Part shown: piece by piece, positions 1-8,424 of the stretch
Numbering within the stretch: position 1 is the stretch's first letter
How the letters are laid out: the number at the start of each line of letters is the position of its first letter
NCBI RefSeq assembly: GCF_014656095.1
Contig: NZ_BNBT01000008.1
Coordinates: 1-64,000, forward strand
Origin: Streptomyces longispororuber
GTDB taxonomy: Bacteria; Actinomycetota; Actinomycetes; Streptomycetales; Streptomycetaceae
Length of the DNA stretch: 64,000 bases
Direction: 5' to 3'
Notes under the pieces: model-generated
What the model saw: the letters and a program-made list of their open reading frames with translations, nothing else
Databases searched by the model: none
Told to the model about the DNA's origin: nothing
Position numbers and translations under genes: made by a program

Positions 1-2
1 AC

Positions 3-641
3 CGTCTCGCCGGTGCCCGCGTCGGCGCCGACGCGGGCGACCCGCTCGCCCTGCCCGACGCGGCGCTCGGCCTCGCGGTCGGCTCCGTCACCGGCTCCGG
101 GCCGAGCGCGGTCGCCGCGACGGGACGGCTGCGCGCGAGCCTGCGGGCGTACGCGGTGATGGAGGGCGAGGACCCGGTCGCCGTCCTGTCCGACCTGGAG
201 CTGCTGCTGCGCCTGACCGAGCCCGCGCGGTCGGCGACGGCCCTGTTCGCGTACTGCGAGCCCGCGCTGCGCAAGGTCGTCCTCGCGGGGGCCGGGCACA
301 GCCCGCCGCTGCTCGTCGGGCAGCGGCGCACGGAGTTCGTGGAGACCTCCCTGTCCGCGCCGCTCGGCATGCTCGCCTGCTGGGAGGCGCCCAGCGTCGA
401 GATCCGCCCGGAGCCCGGGGAGACGCTGCTCCTCTACACCGACGGTCTGCTGCACCGCACCGGCGACGCCACGGACCGCGCGTTCGCACGGCTGCACGCG
501 GCCGCCGCGAGCGTACCGAAGGCGGCCCGCGAGGACCCCGGTGCGATCGCCGACCACGTCCTGGGCGCCGTCCTGCCCGACGGTCCCGACGCGGGCGACG
601 GCGAGGGCGACGTGGTCCTGCTCGCGGCCCGCTTCGCGTAG
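3..641 (+). CDS. SpoIIE/PP2C-type serine phosphatase, C-terminal part (5' truncated by window)
   Basis: The reading frame is open from the window edge, so only the last ~212 codons are visible. The segment has the end of a PP2C/SpoIIE phosphatase fold: a LxLLRLTEP stretch, then CEPALRKVVLAGAGHSPPLL (the strand-turn with GHSPP typical of RsbU/SpoIIE phosphatases), LGM.....E, and ETLLLYTDGLLH with the metal-binding Asp of the YTDGL motif, ending in GDGEGDVVLLAARF, where the last metal-ligand Asp normally sits (DDxxLL). In the family these proteins dephosphorylate anti-anti-sigma factors. Upstream sensor domains, if any, lie outside the window. Strong family match; the specific role is unknown. 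Confidence 0.88.
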   Translation, partial: RLAGARVGADAGDPLALPDAALGLAVGSVTGSGPSAVAATGRLRASLRAYAVMEGEDPVAVLSDLELLLRLTEPARSATALFAYCEPALRKVVLAGAGHSPPLLVGQRRTEFVETSLSAPLGMLACWEAPSVEIRPEPGETLLLYTDGLLHRTGDATDRAFARLHAAAASVPKAAREDPGAIADHVLGAVLPDGPDAGDGEGDVVLLAARFA

Positions 642-662
642 GGGCACCGCCGCGGGTGCCCC
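641..662 (+). terminator. hairpin after the PP2C gene
   Basis: An 8-bp perfect stem (GGGGCACC / GGTGCCCC) with a 6-nt loop begins on the last base of the TAG stop codon. No U tract follows, which is common for Streptomyces terminators. It is likely the terminator of the phosphatase gene. Confidence 0.5.
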
Positions 663-757
663 CTGCGCGCAGGGGTGCCGCAGGCGGTCGCGCTTCGAGT
701 GGGGCCTCCTGGCCCGTGTGAGCCTTCGGTTCCATCGTGTAACGGGTCTTCTGCCTC

Positions 758-785
758 TGGACCCCCTTCCGTACGGCCGTACGAT
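758..785 (+). promoter_or_regulatory. candidate promoter of the aminopeptidase gene
   Basis: TGGACC (758-763) and TACGAT (780-785) are separated by 16 nt and lie 35 nt before the GTG start, which has its own ribosome-binding site. The -10 overlaps the palindrome GTACGGCCGTAC (771-782), which could be an operator. Assigned by pattern only. Confidence 0.35.
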
Positions 786-819
786 GAGGGTGCCCGTTGT
801 CGTACATAGGAGGCAGACC

Positions 820-2280
820 GTGTCGGACGCCCTCAATCCGGAGACTCCGGAAGAGACCGAAGAAGAGCCGATCAAGCAGCGCAAGAACGGCCTGTACCCG
901 GGTGTTTCCGACGAGCTCGCCGCGTTCATGAAGGCCGGCTGGGCCGACACCGAGCTGCACGACCTGGAGCCGGTCCCGCAGGCCGGGCACACCGCCGCCC
1001 GCCGTGCCGCGCTGTCCGCGCGCTTCCCGGGCGAGCGCCTGGTCGTCCCCGCGGGCAACCTGAAGACCCGCTCCAACGACACGGAGTACGCCTTCCGCTC
1101 CTCCGTCGAGTACGCGTACCTCACGGGCAACCAGACCGAGGACGGCGTCCTCGTCATGGAGCCCACGCGCGACGGCCACCGGGCGACGATCTACCTGCTC
1201 CCGCGCTCCGACCGGGAGAACGGCGAGTTCTGGCTCGACGGCCAGGGCGAGCTGTGGGTCGGCCGCCGCCACTCGCTCACCGAGGCCGAGCGGCTGTACG
1301 GCATCCCCGCCTCCGACGTGCGCGAGCTGCCCGAGGCGCTGCGCGCGGCCACCGGCCCGGTCCGGGTCGTGCGCGGCTACGACGCCGGCATCGAGGCGGC
1401 CCTGACCGACAAGGTCACCGCCGAGCGTGACGAGGAACTGCGCGTCTTCCTCTCCGAGCTGCGCCTGGTCAAGGACGCCTTCGAGGTCGGCGAGCTGCAG
1501 AAGGCCGTGGACTCCACGGTGCGCGGCTTCGAGGACGTCGTGAAGGTCCTCGACAAGGCCGAGGCGACGAGCGAGCGCTACATCGAGGGCACGTTCTTCC
1601 TGCGCGCCCGCGTCGAGGGCAACGACGTCGGCTATGGCTCCATCTGCGCCGCAGGACCGCACGCCACCACCCTGCACTGGGTGCGCAACGACGGACCGGT
1701 CCGCTCCGGCGACCTGCTCCTGCTGGACGCCGGCGTGGAGACGCACACGTACTACACCGCCGACGTCACCCGCACGCTGCCGGTCAACGGCCGCTTCGAC
1801 GAGCTGCAGAAGAAGATCTACGACGCCGTGTACGAGGCCCAGGAGGCCGGTATCGCGGCGGTGAAGCCGGGCGCCAAGTACCGCGACTTCCACGACGCCG
1901 CGCAGCGCGTGCTCGCCGGGAAGCTGGTGGAGTGGGGCCTGGTCGAGGGCCCGGTCGAGCGGGTCCTGGAGCTCGGCCTCCAGCGCCGCTGGACGCTGCA
2001 CGGCACGGGCCACATGCTCGGCATGGACGTCCACGACTGCGCCGCCGCGCGCACCGAGACGTACGTCGACGGCACCCTGGAGCCGGGCATGTGCCTGACC
2101 GTCGAGCCCGGCCTGTACTTCCAGGCGGACGACCTGACGGTGCCCGAGGAGTACCGGGGCATCGGCGTCCGCATCGAGGACGACATCCTCGTCACCGAGG
2201 ACGGCAACCGGAACCTGTCCGCCGCGCTGCCGCGCCGCTCCGACGAGGTCGAGCGCTGGATGGCGGAGCTCAAGGGCTGA
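820..2280 (+). CDS. pepP: Xaa-Pro aminopeptidase (M24B, aminopeptidase P family)
   Basis: 486 residues. It removes N-terminal residues from peptides with proline in the second position, using two metal ions in the cytoplasm. The N-terminal AMP_N domain (about residues 60-230) is followed by a creatinase-type catalytic domain with all five metal ligands visible: D303 (LLLDAG), D315 (TADVTRT), H398 in HGTGHMLGMDVHD, E429 (VEPGLYF) and E453 (RIEDDILV); H405 of VHD is the conserved second histidine. The GTG start is chosen because AGGAGG ends 6 nt upstream; the longer open frame upstream has no support. It stands alone between terminator-like hairpins. Confidence 0.93.
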   Translation: MSDALNPETPEETEEEPIKQRKNGLYPGVSDELAAFMKAGWADTELHDLEPVPQAGHTAARRAALSARFPGERLVVPAGNLKTRSNDTEYAFRSSVEYAYLTGNQTEDGVLVMEPTRDGHRATIYLLPRSDRENGEFWLDGQGELWVGRRHSLTEAERLYGIPASDVRELPEALRAATGPVRVVRGYDAGIEAALTDKVTAERDEELRVFLSELRLVKDAFEVGELQKAVDSTVRGFEDVVKVLDKAEATSERYIEGTFFLRARVEGNDVGYGSICAAGPHATTLHWVRNDGPVRSGDLLLLDAGVETHTYYTADVTRTLPVNGRFDELQKKIYDAVYEAQEAGIAAVKPGAKYRDFHDAAQRVLAGKLVEWGLVEGPVERVLELGLQRRWTLHGTGHMLGMDVHDCAAARTETYVDGTLEPGMCLTVEPGLYFQADDLTVPEEYRGIGVRIEDDILVTEDGNRNLSAALPRRSDEVERWMAELKG

Positions 2281-2360
2281 CGGCTCCGGCCGCGCCGGGC
2301 GCGCGCCCTTGTGCGCCGGGGCGTACGGTGCGCCGAGCGCCGGGACGGACTCGTTCCGCA

Positions 2361-2398
2361 GCGCCGGACAGGCTGGTCGCCGGCCTGTCCGGCGCTTT
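2361..2398 (+). terminator. strong hairpin terminator after pepP
   Basis: A 13-bp perfect stem (GCGCCGGACAGGC with its complement) and a 9-nt loop, followed by a short T run, 81 nt past the pepP stop. Confidence 0.75.
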
Positions 2399-2422
2399 GC
2401 GTTGTCCAGGGGTACGCGGGTG

Positions 2423-2553
2423 GGGGCGCCGGGGGAGGCGTGGGACAGGGGCGCGGGGCGCGGGCGTGGGCCCACAAGGCAGGGGCGCCCGGCGAGGGCG
2501 TGGGACACGGGGCCGGGGCGCCTGGTGAGGGCATGGAACAGGGGCGTGGGGCG
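2423..2553. repeat. three degenerate ~39-bp direct repeats
   Basis: Units at 2423-2460, 2482-2520 and 2515-2553 share the core GGGGCGCC(T/C)GG(C/T)GAGGGC(G/A)TGG(G/A)ACA...GGGGC. The repeat fills most of the 349-bp gap between pepP and the MFS gene. The frames open through it have no recognisable protein and are judged non-coding. Confidence 0.6.
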
Positions 2554-2595
2554 CGGGTCGAAGTGGCCCATGGACAGGCGTGGGAAATGGACCAC

Positions 2596-2622
2596 TTGAG
2601 GGGGCCACCGCGTTCCTAGTGT
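2596..2622 (+). promoter_or_regulatory. promoter of a probably leaderless MFS gene
   Basis: TTGAGG (2596-2601), 15-nt spacer, TAGTGT (2617-2622). The -10 ends 7 nt before the ATG at 2630 and there is no Shine-Dalgarno, so transcription should begin at or next to the start codon. Confidence 0.4.
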
Positions 2623-2629
2623 TCGGGGC

Positions 2630-3865
2630 ATGACGACTCCCCGGCTCCTTCCCGCCCGCGGCCCCCTGCGGCTCCTCGCCCTCGCGCAGTTCGGCAACTC
2701 CGTGGGCGACGGCGCCTACTACGTCACCTCCGCCCTCTACTTCACGCACGTCGTCGGGTTGCCTCCGGCGCGGATCGGGGCCGGGCTGACGGTGGCCTGG
2801 GCGGTCGGCTCGGTCGTCGGCGTGCCCCTGGGGCGGCTCGCCGACCGCCGCGGCCCGCGCGGGACCGCCGTCCTGCTCGCCCTCGCCACCGGCGCGGCGG
2901 TCGCGTCGTTCCTCGTGGTCCGCGGCTTCGTGCCGTTCGTCCTGTCCGCCCTCGTGTACGCCACCGCGCAGTCGGGCCTCTCGGCGGCGCGGCAGGCGCT
3001 CCTGGCGGGGCTCGTGGCGCACGAGGAGCGCACCGGCGCCCTCGCGCACCTCCAGGCCACGCTGAACGCGGGGCTCGCCGTCGGCGCGGCGCTCGGCGGG
3101 GTCGCGCTGCACCAGGGCGACCGTGCGGCGTACCTGGCGGTGTTCGCCCTGGACGCGGCCGCCTTCGTGGTGTGCGCGGCCGTGCTGTGGCGGCTGCCCG
3201 CGGTGGCGCCGTCCCCGGTGGTGCCGGGCGACGGGCTCGCCGTCCTCAAGGACCGCCCCTACGTGGCCCTGACCCTGCTCAACACCGTGCTGCTGCTGCG
3301 GATGCCGCTGCTCAGCCTGGGTGTCCCGCTGTGGCTCACCGAGCGCACGCAGGCGCCTGCCTGGCTCGTCTCCGTGCTCTTCGTGCTCAACACCCTGGGC
3401 GTGATGGCTTTCCAGGTGCGCACCGCGCGGGCGGTGTCCGGCCTGCCCACGGCGGTGCGGGCCCTGCGCGGATCGGGCGTGCTGATGCTGGTGACGTGCG
3501 CGGTGTTCGCGCTGTCCGCGCTGGACGCCGGGCCCTGGGTGGCGGCCGCGGTGCTCGTCGCCGGGTCCCTGGTGCTGCTCGCCGCCGAGATGCTCCAGTC
3601 CGCGGGGTCCTGGCAGGTGGGCTTCGACCTCGCCCCGGCCGGGCGGATCGGCGAGTACCAGGGCTTCTTCGGCACCGGCGTCACCGTCGCCCGCACGCTG
3701 GGCCCGCTGGTGCTGACCGCGCTGCTCGTGGAGTGGGGCGCTCCGGGGTGGCTGGTCCTGGGCGGGGCGGTCCTCGTGGCGTCGTACGCGATGGGGCCGG
3801 TGGCGCGGTGGGCGGAGCGGGCCCGGAGCACGCAGGTGCCGTGCTCCGCGCACGCGACCGCGTAG
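2630..3865 (+). CDS. MFS transporter
   Basis: 411 residues, hydrophobic throughout with the 12-helix pattern of the major facilitator superfamily. The loop between helices 2 and 3 has motif A as GRLADRRGPRG (about residues 67-77). The N- and C-halves are separated by a short loop near residues 195-210. The family exports drugs or small metabolites across the cytoplasmic membrane by proton antiport; nothing here fixes a substrate. Alone after the pepP terminator; the convergent AhpD-like gene lies 35 nt downstream. The start ATG appears leaderless. Confidence 0.85.
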   Translation: MTTPRLLPARGPLRLLALAQFGNSVGDGAYYVTSALYFTHVVGLPPARIGAGLTVAWAVGSVVGVPLGRLADRRGPRGTAVLLALATGAAVASFLVVRGFVPFVLSALVYATAQSGLSAARQALLAGLVAHEERTGALAHLQATLNAGLAVGAALGGVALHQGDRAAYLAVFALDAAAFVVCAAVLWRLPAVAPSPVVPGDGLAVLKDRPYVALTLLNTVLLLRMPLLSLGVPLWLTERTQAPAWLVSVLFVLNTLGVMAFQVRTARAVSGLPTAVRALRGSGVLMLVTCAVFALSALDAGPWVAAAVLVAGSLVLLAAEMLQSAGSWQVGFDLAPAGRIGEYQGFFGTGVTVARTLGPLVLTALLVEWGAPGWLVLGGAVLVASYAMGPVARWAERARSTQVPCSAHATA

Positions 3866-3900
3866 GGCGGGGCCAGGGGGCAGGGCCGGGGGCGCCGGGT

Positions 3901-4542
3901 TCAGCCCTGGCGCTCGTCCGTGCCGGCCACCTTCCCCGTGGCCAGGGCGATCCGGTTCCACGTGTTGATCGTGAGGATCAGGGACAGGACCTGGGCCAGT
4001 TCGCCCTCCTCGAAGTGGGCGGCGGCCCCGGCGTACACCTCGTCGGGGACCCCCGCGTCGGCGACGCGGGTCACGGCGTCGGTGAGGGCGAGCGCGGCCT
4101 GCTCCTTGGCGGTGAAGAAGTTCCCGGCCTCGCGCCAGACGGCCACCATGTGCAGCCGGTCCTCGCTCTCGCCCGCCTTGCGCGCGTCGTTGGTGTGCAT
4201 GTGCAGGCAGTACGCGCAGCCGTTGAGGTGCGAGGCACGGATCTGGATCAGCTCGACCAGGGCCGGGTCGAGCCCGTCCCGGGCGGCGGCGTCCAGACCG
4301 ATGACGGCCTTGAAGACCCTGGGCGCGGTCCTGGCGAAGTCGAGGCGCGGGGCCGGGGTCGCGGCGGGGGCGGGGGTGACGGCGGGGGCGGGCGTGACGG
4401 CCGCGGGCACGGGAGCGGTCGCAGGGACCCCGGGCGTTGCGGCGGTCGCGGCACCCCCGGCAGCGGCGGCGGACGTCGTGGCGGCGGACGTGGGGGCGGC
4501 GGACGTCGTGGCGGTGGTGGAAGCGTGCGTGGTGTTCGTCAT
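3901..4542 (-). CDS. carboxymuconolactone decarboxylase/AhpD-like protein
   Basis: 213 residues. The C-terminal ~145 residues are an AhpD-type helical domain with the redox/active-site motif C109-A-Y-C112-x3-H116, followed by the conserved NDARKAGESEDRL segment. AhpD-like proteins reduce peroxiredoxins or act on organic peroxides; the substrate here is unknown. Residues 2-65 are an odd Ala/Thr/Pro-rich extension encoded by repetitive GACGTCGTGGCGGCG-type DNA, not expected in the family. ATG at 4542 is chosen (MTNTT); an upstream in-frame ATG at 4602 would run into the divergent MocR gene. The pair of divergent genes suggests control by the MocR regulator. Confidence 0.85.
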   Translation of the reverse strand: MTNTTHASTTATTSAAPTSAATTSAAAAGGAATAATPGVPATAPVPAAVTPAPAVTPAPAATPAPRLDFARTAPRVFKAVIGLDAAARDGLDPALVELIQIRASHLNGCAYCLHMHTNDARKAGESEDRLHMVAVWREAGNFFTAKEQAALALTDAVTRVADAGVPDEVYAGAAAHFEEGELAQVLSLILTINTWNRIALATGKVAGTDERQG

Positions 4543-4589
4543 GCCCACGAATCTAGGGTCCGGATAGACCACGAGTAGGGTGCATTTCC

Positions 4590-6023
4590 ATGACGGAATC
4601 ATGGGTCAATTCCGCGGAGCGCATCGGCCGTGACCTGCATATCGACCTCTCCGGGGGCGGCAGCCGCCGGGCCGCACTCCTCCACGCCCTGCGCGAGGCC
4701 GTGCGCTCCGGGCGCCTCGCCCCGGGCACCCGGCTGCCGCCGTACCGCTCCCTGGCCGCCGACCTCGGCCTGGCCCGCAACACCGTCGCCGACGCCTACG
4801 CCGAACTGGTCGCCGAGGGCTGGCTGACCGCGCGCCAGGGCTCGGGCACCCGGGTCGCCGAACGCGCCGCACCACCCCCGCGCGTACGTGTCCCCAAGCG
4901 CGCCCCTGTCGCGCCCGAGCCGCCCGCGCACAACCTCGTCCAGGGACAGCCGGACGCCGGGTCCTTCCCCCGCACCGCCTGGCTCGCGGCGGCCCGGCGC
5001 GCGCTGACCGCCGCGCCCAACGAGGCCTTCGGCCCCGGCGACCCCCACGGGCGGATCGAGCTGCGGCGCGCCCTCGCCGCCTATCTGGCCCGCTCGCGCG
5101 GGGTACGGGCCGACCCGGAGCGGATCGTGGTGTGCTCCGGGTTCGCGCACGCGCTGCGGCTGCTGTTCGGCACGGGCGGCGGCGGAGTGCTGCGCGGTCC
5201 GCTCGGCGTGGAGGCCTACGGGCTCGGCTTCCACCGCTCCCTGCTCACGACCGCCAAGGTGCGGACCGTCCCGCTGGGTCTTGACGAACACGGCGCCCGC
5301 GTCGAGGACTTGGCGGACGCTCCGGTTCCGGTACGGGCGGTGCTGCTCACGCCCGCGCACCAGTTCCCCACCGGCGGGCCGCTGCACCCCTCGCGCCGGG
5401 CCGCCGTCGTCGACTGGGCCCGCGCCCGCTCCGGGATCGTCCTGGAGGACGACTACGACGGCGAGTTCCGCTACGACCGCGAACCCGTCGGCGCCCTCCA
5501 GGGCCTCGACCCCGAACGGGTCGTCCACATCGGCTCGGTGAGCAAGAGCCTGTCCCCCGCCGTGCGGCTCGGCTGGATGGTCCTGCCCGAGCACCTCGTC
5601 GACGCGGTGGTCACCGCGAAGGGCGAGCGGGAGGCGTGGGCGAGCGTGCCCGACCAGCTCACGCTCGCCGACCTCATCGAGTCCGGCCACTACGACCGCC
5701 ACGTACGCCGTATGCGCCAGCGCTACCGGCGCCGCCGCGACCAGCTCGTCGCCGCGCTCGCCGCACGCGCCCCGCACGTCACCGTCACCGGCATCGCCGC
5801 CGGACTGCACGCGGTGCTCCGCCTGCCGCCCGGCACGGAGGCGTCCGCGGTCAAGGCCGCGGCGTGGCACGGCGTCGGCCTGGAGGGGCTGGCCGCCTAC
5901 CGCCACCCCGAGGCGCGGACGACGGCACCGGACGGGCTCGTCGTCGGCTACGCGACACCCGCCGAGCACGCGTACACGGCGGCGCTCGACGCGCTGTGCC
6001 GGGCGTTGCCGCCACCGCCCTAG
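4590..6023 (+). CDS. MocR-type regulator (GntR winged helix fused to aminotransferase fold)
   Basis: 477 residues. The N-terminal GntR winged helix (about residues 10-85) contains LPPYRSLAADLGLARNTV and the wing GWLTARQGSGTRV. The C-terminal class-I aminotransferase-like domain (about 110-475) has the PLP lysine K319 in SVSKSLSPAVRLGW and the EDDYDGEFRYD segment that follows the PLP-pocket strand. MocR proteins use PLP as an effector-sensing cofactor; many control vitamin B6 or GABA genes, others a divergent neighbour. Only 47 nt separate it from the AhpD-like gene, so a shared operator is likely. TAGGGT ends 8 nt before the ATG, so the mRNA may be leaderless. Confidence 0.9.
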   Translation: MTESWVNSAERIGRDLHIDLSGGGSRRAALLHALREAVRSGRLAPGTRLPPYRSLAADLGLARNTVADAYAELVAEGWLTARQGSGTRVAERAAPPPRVRVPKRAPVAPEPPAHNLVQGQPDAGSFPRTAWLAAARRALTAAPNEAFGPGDPHGRIELRRALAAYLARSRGVRADPERIVVCSGFAHALRLLFGTGGGGVLRGPLGVEAYGLGFHRSLLTTAKVRTVPLGLDEHGARVEDLADAPVPVRAVLLTPAHQFPTGGPLHPSRRAAVVDWARARSGIVLEDDYDGEFRYDREPVGALQGLDPERVVHIGSVSKSLSPAVRLGWMVLPEHLVDAVVTAKGEREAWASVPDQLTLADLIESGHYDRHVRRMRQRYRRRRDQLVAALAARAPHVTVTGIAAGLHAVLRLPPGTEASAVKAAAWHGVGLEGLAAYRHPEARTTAPDGLVVGYATPAEHAYTAALDALCRALPPPP

Positions 6024-6045
6024 CCTCGCCCTCGCGGCCTGCCCG

Positions 6046-6180
6046 GGGGCCGCCCTCCTGGCGCGGCCCCTCCGGGCGCGGCGTCTCCTAGCGCGGCGTC
6101 TCCTGGCGCGGCCCCTCCTGGAGCGGCGTCTCCTAGCGCGGCCCCTCCTGGGGCGGCGTCTCCGGGCGCGGCCCTCCTAG
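6046..6180. repeat. nine 15-bp tandem repeats
   Basis: Units of 15 bp with consensus GCGCGGC(C/G)(C/T)CTCCTG/A run from 6061 to 6180, with a diverged ninth copy at 6046-6060. They fill the space between the convergent MocR and cupin genes and touch the cupin stop codon. Alternating CC and GT at positions 8-9 suggests a 30-bp higher-order unit. Confidence 0.85.
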
Positions 6181-6623
6181 CGGGGTGTCGACTCCGTGAG
6201 CTGGTACAGCTCCGGCACGGACACCTTGATGGGTTCCTGGGTGGTGCGGGCGATGACGACCACCACCGGCTCGTCCGGGTCGGGGTTCTCCTCGCGGTGC
6301 GGCACGAACGGGGGCACCAGCAGGAAGTCACCGGGGCCCGCGGTGATCCGTACCTCCTGCTCGCCGTCGTGGAACACGAACACCGGGTGGCCGCTGACCA
6401 CGTAGATGCCCGCTTCCGAATCACCGTGGTGGTGGTTGTCCGTCGAGCTCAGCGGCGGGTTCACCACCTTCCCCATCCAGAGCCTCCTCGAACCGACCGT
6501 GTGCCCGCTGAGGGCGGCGTACCCGTCCAGCTCGTCGGCACGGACGTGGTGCACGCGGTTGTTCAGCGACGAGCCGGTGTCCGTGGTGCGCGCGGATCCG
6601 ACGCCTGCCTGAATCGCGGTCAT
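6177..6623 (-). CDS. single-domain cupin protein
   Basis: 148 residues. Cupin motif 1 appears as NHHHGDSEAGIYVVSG (two His plus Glu ligands) and motif 2 as GPGDFLLVPPFVPHREEN (fourth ligand His), so a metal site is intact. Such small cupins may be dioxygenases, isomerases or ligand sensors. The start is fixed by AGGAGG at 6631-6636 (7 nt before ATG). It is divergent from the ACP/ketosynthase operon across a 311-bp region holding a perfect inverted repeat, so it may act in or regulate that pathway; this is inference. Confidence 0.85.
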   Translation of the reverse strand: MTAIQAGVGSARTTDTGSSLNNRVHHVRADELDGYAALSGHTVGSRRLWMGKVVNPPLSSTDNHHHGDSEAGIYVVSGHPVFVFHDGEQEVRITAGPGDFLLVPPFVPHREENPDPDEPVVVVIARTTQEPIKVSVPELYQLTESTPR

Positions 6624-6686
6624 GGTGAAGCCTCCTGACGGTCCTTCGAGTGCCGCTGTCCGGGCCCCAGCCTGCGTCCACAACCC

Positions 6687-6716
6687 CCGGTACGGCAATG
6701 AAAGTTGCCGTACCGG
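6687..6716. promoter_or_regulatory. perfect 12-bp inverted repeat between cupin and ACP operon
   Basis: CCGGTACGGCAA, 6-nt spacer TGAAAG, TTGCCGTACCGG. The right arm overlaps a second symmetric element (TTGCCG-TAC-CGGCAA, 6705-6719). It lies 64 nt before the cupin start and 219 nt before the ACP start, placed like an operator for a divergent promoter. The cognate regulator is not obvious in the window; the HxlR gene at 9575 is a distant candidate. Nothing else was recognised in 6624-6934. Confidence 0.55.
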
Positions 6717-6934
6717 CAAAGCTCCATCGGGGCGCGGTCAAGCCGGACGGGAAACGGCGCGCACCTGACGCCTCCCGGACTCCGCTCGGTGGAGTGCGGT
6801 CCCCCCGGCGCTGCGCCGACCCGCCGACGTTGTGCCGAACGGGTCGACCAAGGCCGGTCCGACGTCACTTCGCGGGCGGTCCGGCGTTGCACAACGAGAG
6901 CTCTTGAGCAGTCCCGAGCAAGGAGCAGCAGTTG

Positions 6935-7171
6935 ATGGATGTCGCGGACCGGGTCACCGCCGTACTGGTCAGGATGTACCGGCTCGCCCCGGAGTCGGTG
7001 CTCCCCGACGTACCGCTGTACCGGCTGCACATCGACTCACTGGCCCTGGAGGAGCTGCGGCTGGTGCTGGAGGACGAGCTCCGCATCGACCTGGAGGACG
7101 TGCGCCTGACGTCCCGCAGTACCGTACGGGAGCTGATGGACGCCGTGTGCGCGAAGACGGCAACGGTGTGA
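6935..7171 (+). CDS. acyl carrier protein (phosphopantetheine-binding)
   Basis: 78 residues, the usual length of a free-standing ACP. The attachment serine is S35 in LHIDSLALEEL, matching the DSL signature at the start of helix II, and the acidic helix II and III pattern (LEDELRIDLEDV) is preserved. It would carry the acyl chain for the ketosynthase encoded next. AAGGAG lies 9 nt before this ATG; an in-frame TTG one codon upstream is an alternative. The stop overlaps the ketosynthase GTG by 4 nt, so the pair is translationally coupled. It is not linked to fabD/fabH and so is not the housekeeping AcpP. Confidence 0.88.
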   Translation: MDVADRVTAVLVRMYRLAPESVLPDVPLYRLHIDSLALEELRLVLEDELRIDLEDVRLTSRSTVRELMDAVCAKTATV

Positions 7172-8409
7172 CGGCGGGGACCGCAAGGCCCTGTGCCGCC
7201 GCGGTGACAGGCATCGGCCTGGTGACCGCGGCGGGCCACGACGCCAAGGAGACCTGGAGCGAGATCACCACGGCCCGGGCCCCCCGGGGCGTGCGCCGCC
7301 TGGAGTCCCTGCAGGGTCTGCCCTGCGACTTCATGTACACGGTGGAGGGGCTCGACCTCGAAGCGAGGCTCGGCCGCGCCACCCTGCTTCTGGACCGCTT
7401 CGCCCAACTGGCCGTGATCGCCGCCCGCGAAGCCGTGGCCGACGCCGGGCTCGACCCGGACACCTGGGACAGCACCCGCGTCGCGGTCGTCGTGGGCACC
7501 GCGCACGGCGGCCTGCACTACTACGACGAGCAGCAGGCCGTCCTGGCCGAGCGCGGCGCCCGCAGGGTCGCGCCGAAGGTCGCGCCGCTGAGCGTCAACA
7601 ACAACGCCGCCGGCGGTGTCTGCCAGGACCTGGGCGCCCGCGGGCCGAGCCTGGCGGTCAGCACGGCCTGCGCTTCGGGCACCGACGCGATCGGCACCGC
7701 CCTCGGCTGGCTGCGCGCCGGCCGCTGCGACATCGCCGTGGCGGGCGGGGCGGAGGCCCTGCGCTCGCGGCTGATGTTCGCCAGCACCTGCCGGATGAAG
7801 GCGCTCTCCACCCGGGTGGACGCCCCGGCCGCCGCCTGCCGGCCGTTCGACGCCGGCCGCGACGGCTTCGTCGTCGGCGAGGGAGCCGGACTGCTGGTGC
7901 TGGAGCGCCCGGAACACGCCCGGGCCCGGGGCGCCGCCGTCCGGGCGTACCTCGCCGGGTACGGGTCGTCCAACGACGCCCTGTCCCCCGTCGCTCCCGA
8001 CGAGAGCGGGCAGGGCATCGAACTGGCCCTGCGGGCCGCGCTGGCCGACGCCCGCGTCACCGCCGAGGACGTCGGCCACGTCAACGCCCACGGCACCTCC
8101 ACGGTCATGAACGACCTCGTCGAGAGCGCCGCCCTGCACCGCGTCTTCGGCGACCGCCCGCTCGTCACGTCCACCAAGGCCATGACCGGCCACGCCCTGG
8201 GCGCCGCCGGCGGGATCGAAGCCGCCCTGACCGCCCTGGCCCTGGAGGAGCAGGTGGTCCCGCCGACGGTGAACCTGGAGGAGCAGGACCCGGGCGTGCG
8301 CGTGGACGTGGTGGCCGGGGCCGCCCGCCCCGCACGGCTGGAGTGCGCGGCCACCTCCTCCCTCGGCTTCGGCGGCCACAACGCCGTCCTCGTCCTCACC
8401 AGGGCCTGA
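7168..8409 (+). CDS. beta-ketoacyl-ACP synthase (KAS II/FabF-like)
   Basis: 413 residues with a complete Cys-His-His catalytic set: C168 in STACASGTDAIG, H308 in VNAHGTST and H342 in KAMTGHALGAAG, plus K337. It should perform decarboxylative Claisen condensation of ACP-bound malonyl units. The intact cysteine argues against a chain-length-factor partner, and none is nearby. The GTG at 7168 overlaps the ACP stop (GTGA); GTG 7147 in frame is a possible alternative start. Followed after 15 nt by an alpha/beta hydrolase, giving a minimal ACP-KS-hydrolase operon with no ketoreductase, dehydratase or acyltransferase, which would have to come from primary fatty-acid synthesis. Confidence 0.9.
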   Translation: MTAGTARPCAAAVTGIGLVTAAGHDAKETWSEITTARAPRGVRRLESLQGLPCDFMYTVEGLDLEARLGRATLLLDRFAQLAVIAAREAVADAGLDPDTWDSTRVAVVVGTAHGGLHYYDEQQAVLAERGARRVAPKVAPLSVNNNAAGGVCQDLGARGPSLAVSTACASGTDAIGTALGWLRAGRCDIAVAGGAEALRSRLMFASTCRMKALSTRVDAPAAACRPFDAGRDGFVVGEGAGLLVLERPEHARARGAAVRAYLAGYGSSNDALSPVAPDESGQGIELALRAALADARVTAEDVGHVNAHGTSTVMNDLVESAALHRVFGDRPLVTSTKAMTGHALGAAGGIEAALTALALEEQVVPPTVNLEEQDPGVRVDVVAGAARPARLECAATSSLGFGGHNAVLVLTRA

Positions 8410-8424
8410 CGCGAGGACCGGCAC

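Noticed and set aside
88..2697. Long minus-strand open frame opposite pepP
   Set aside because: It mirrors the codon structure of pepP in GC-rich DNA, has no recognisable domain, and overlaps a gene with a full motif set.
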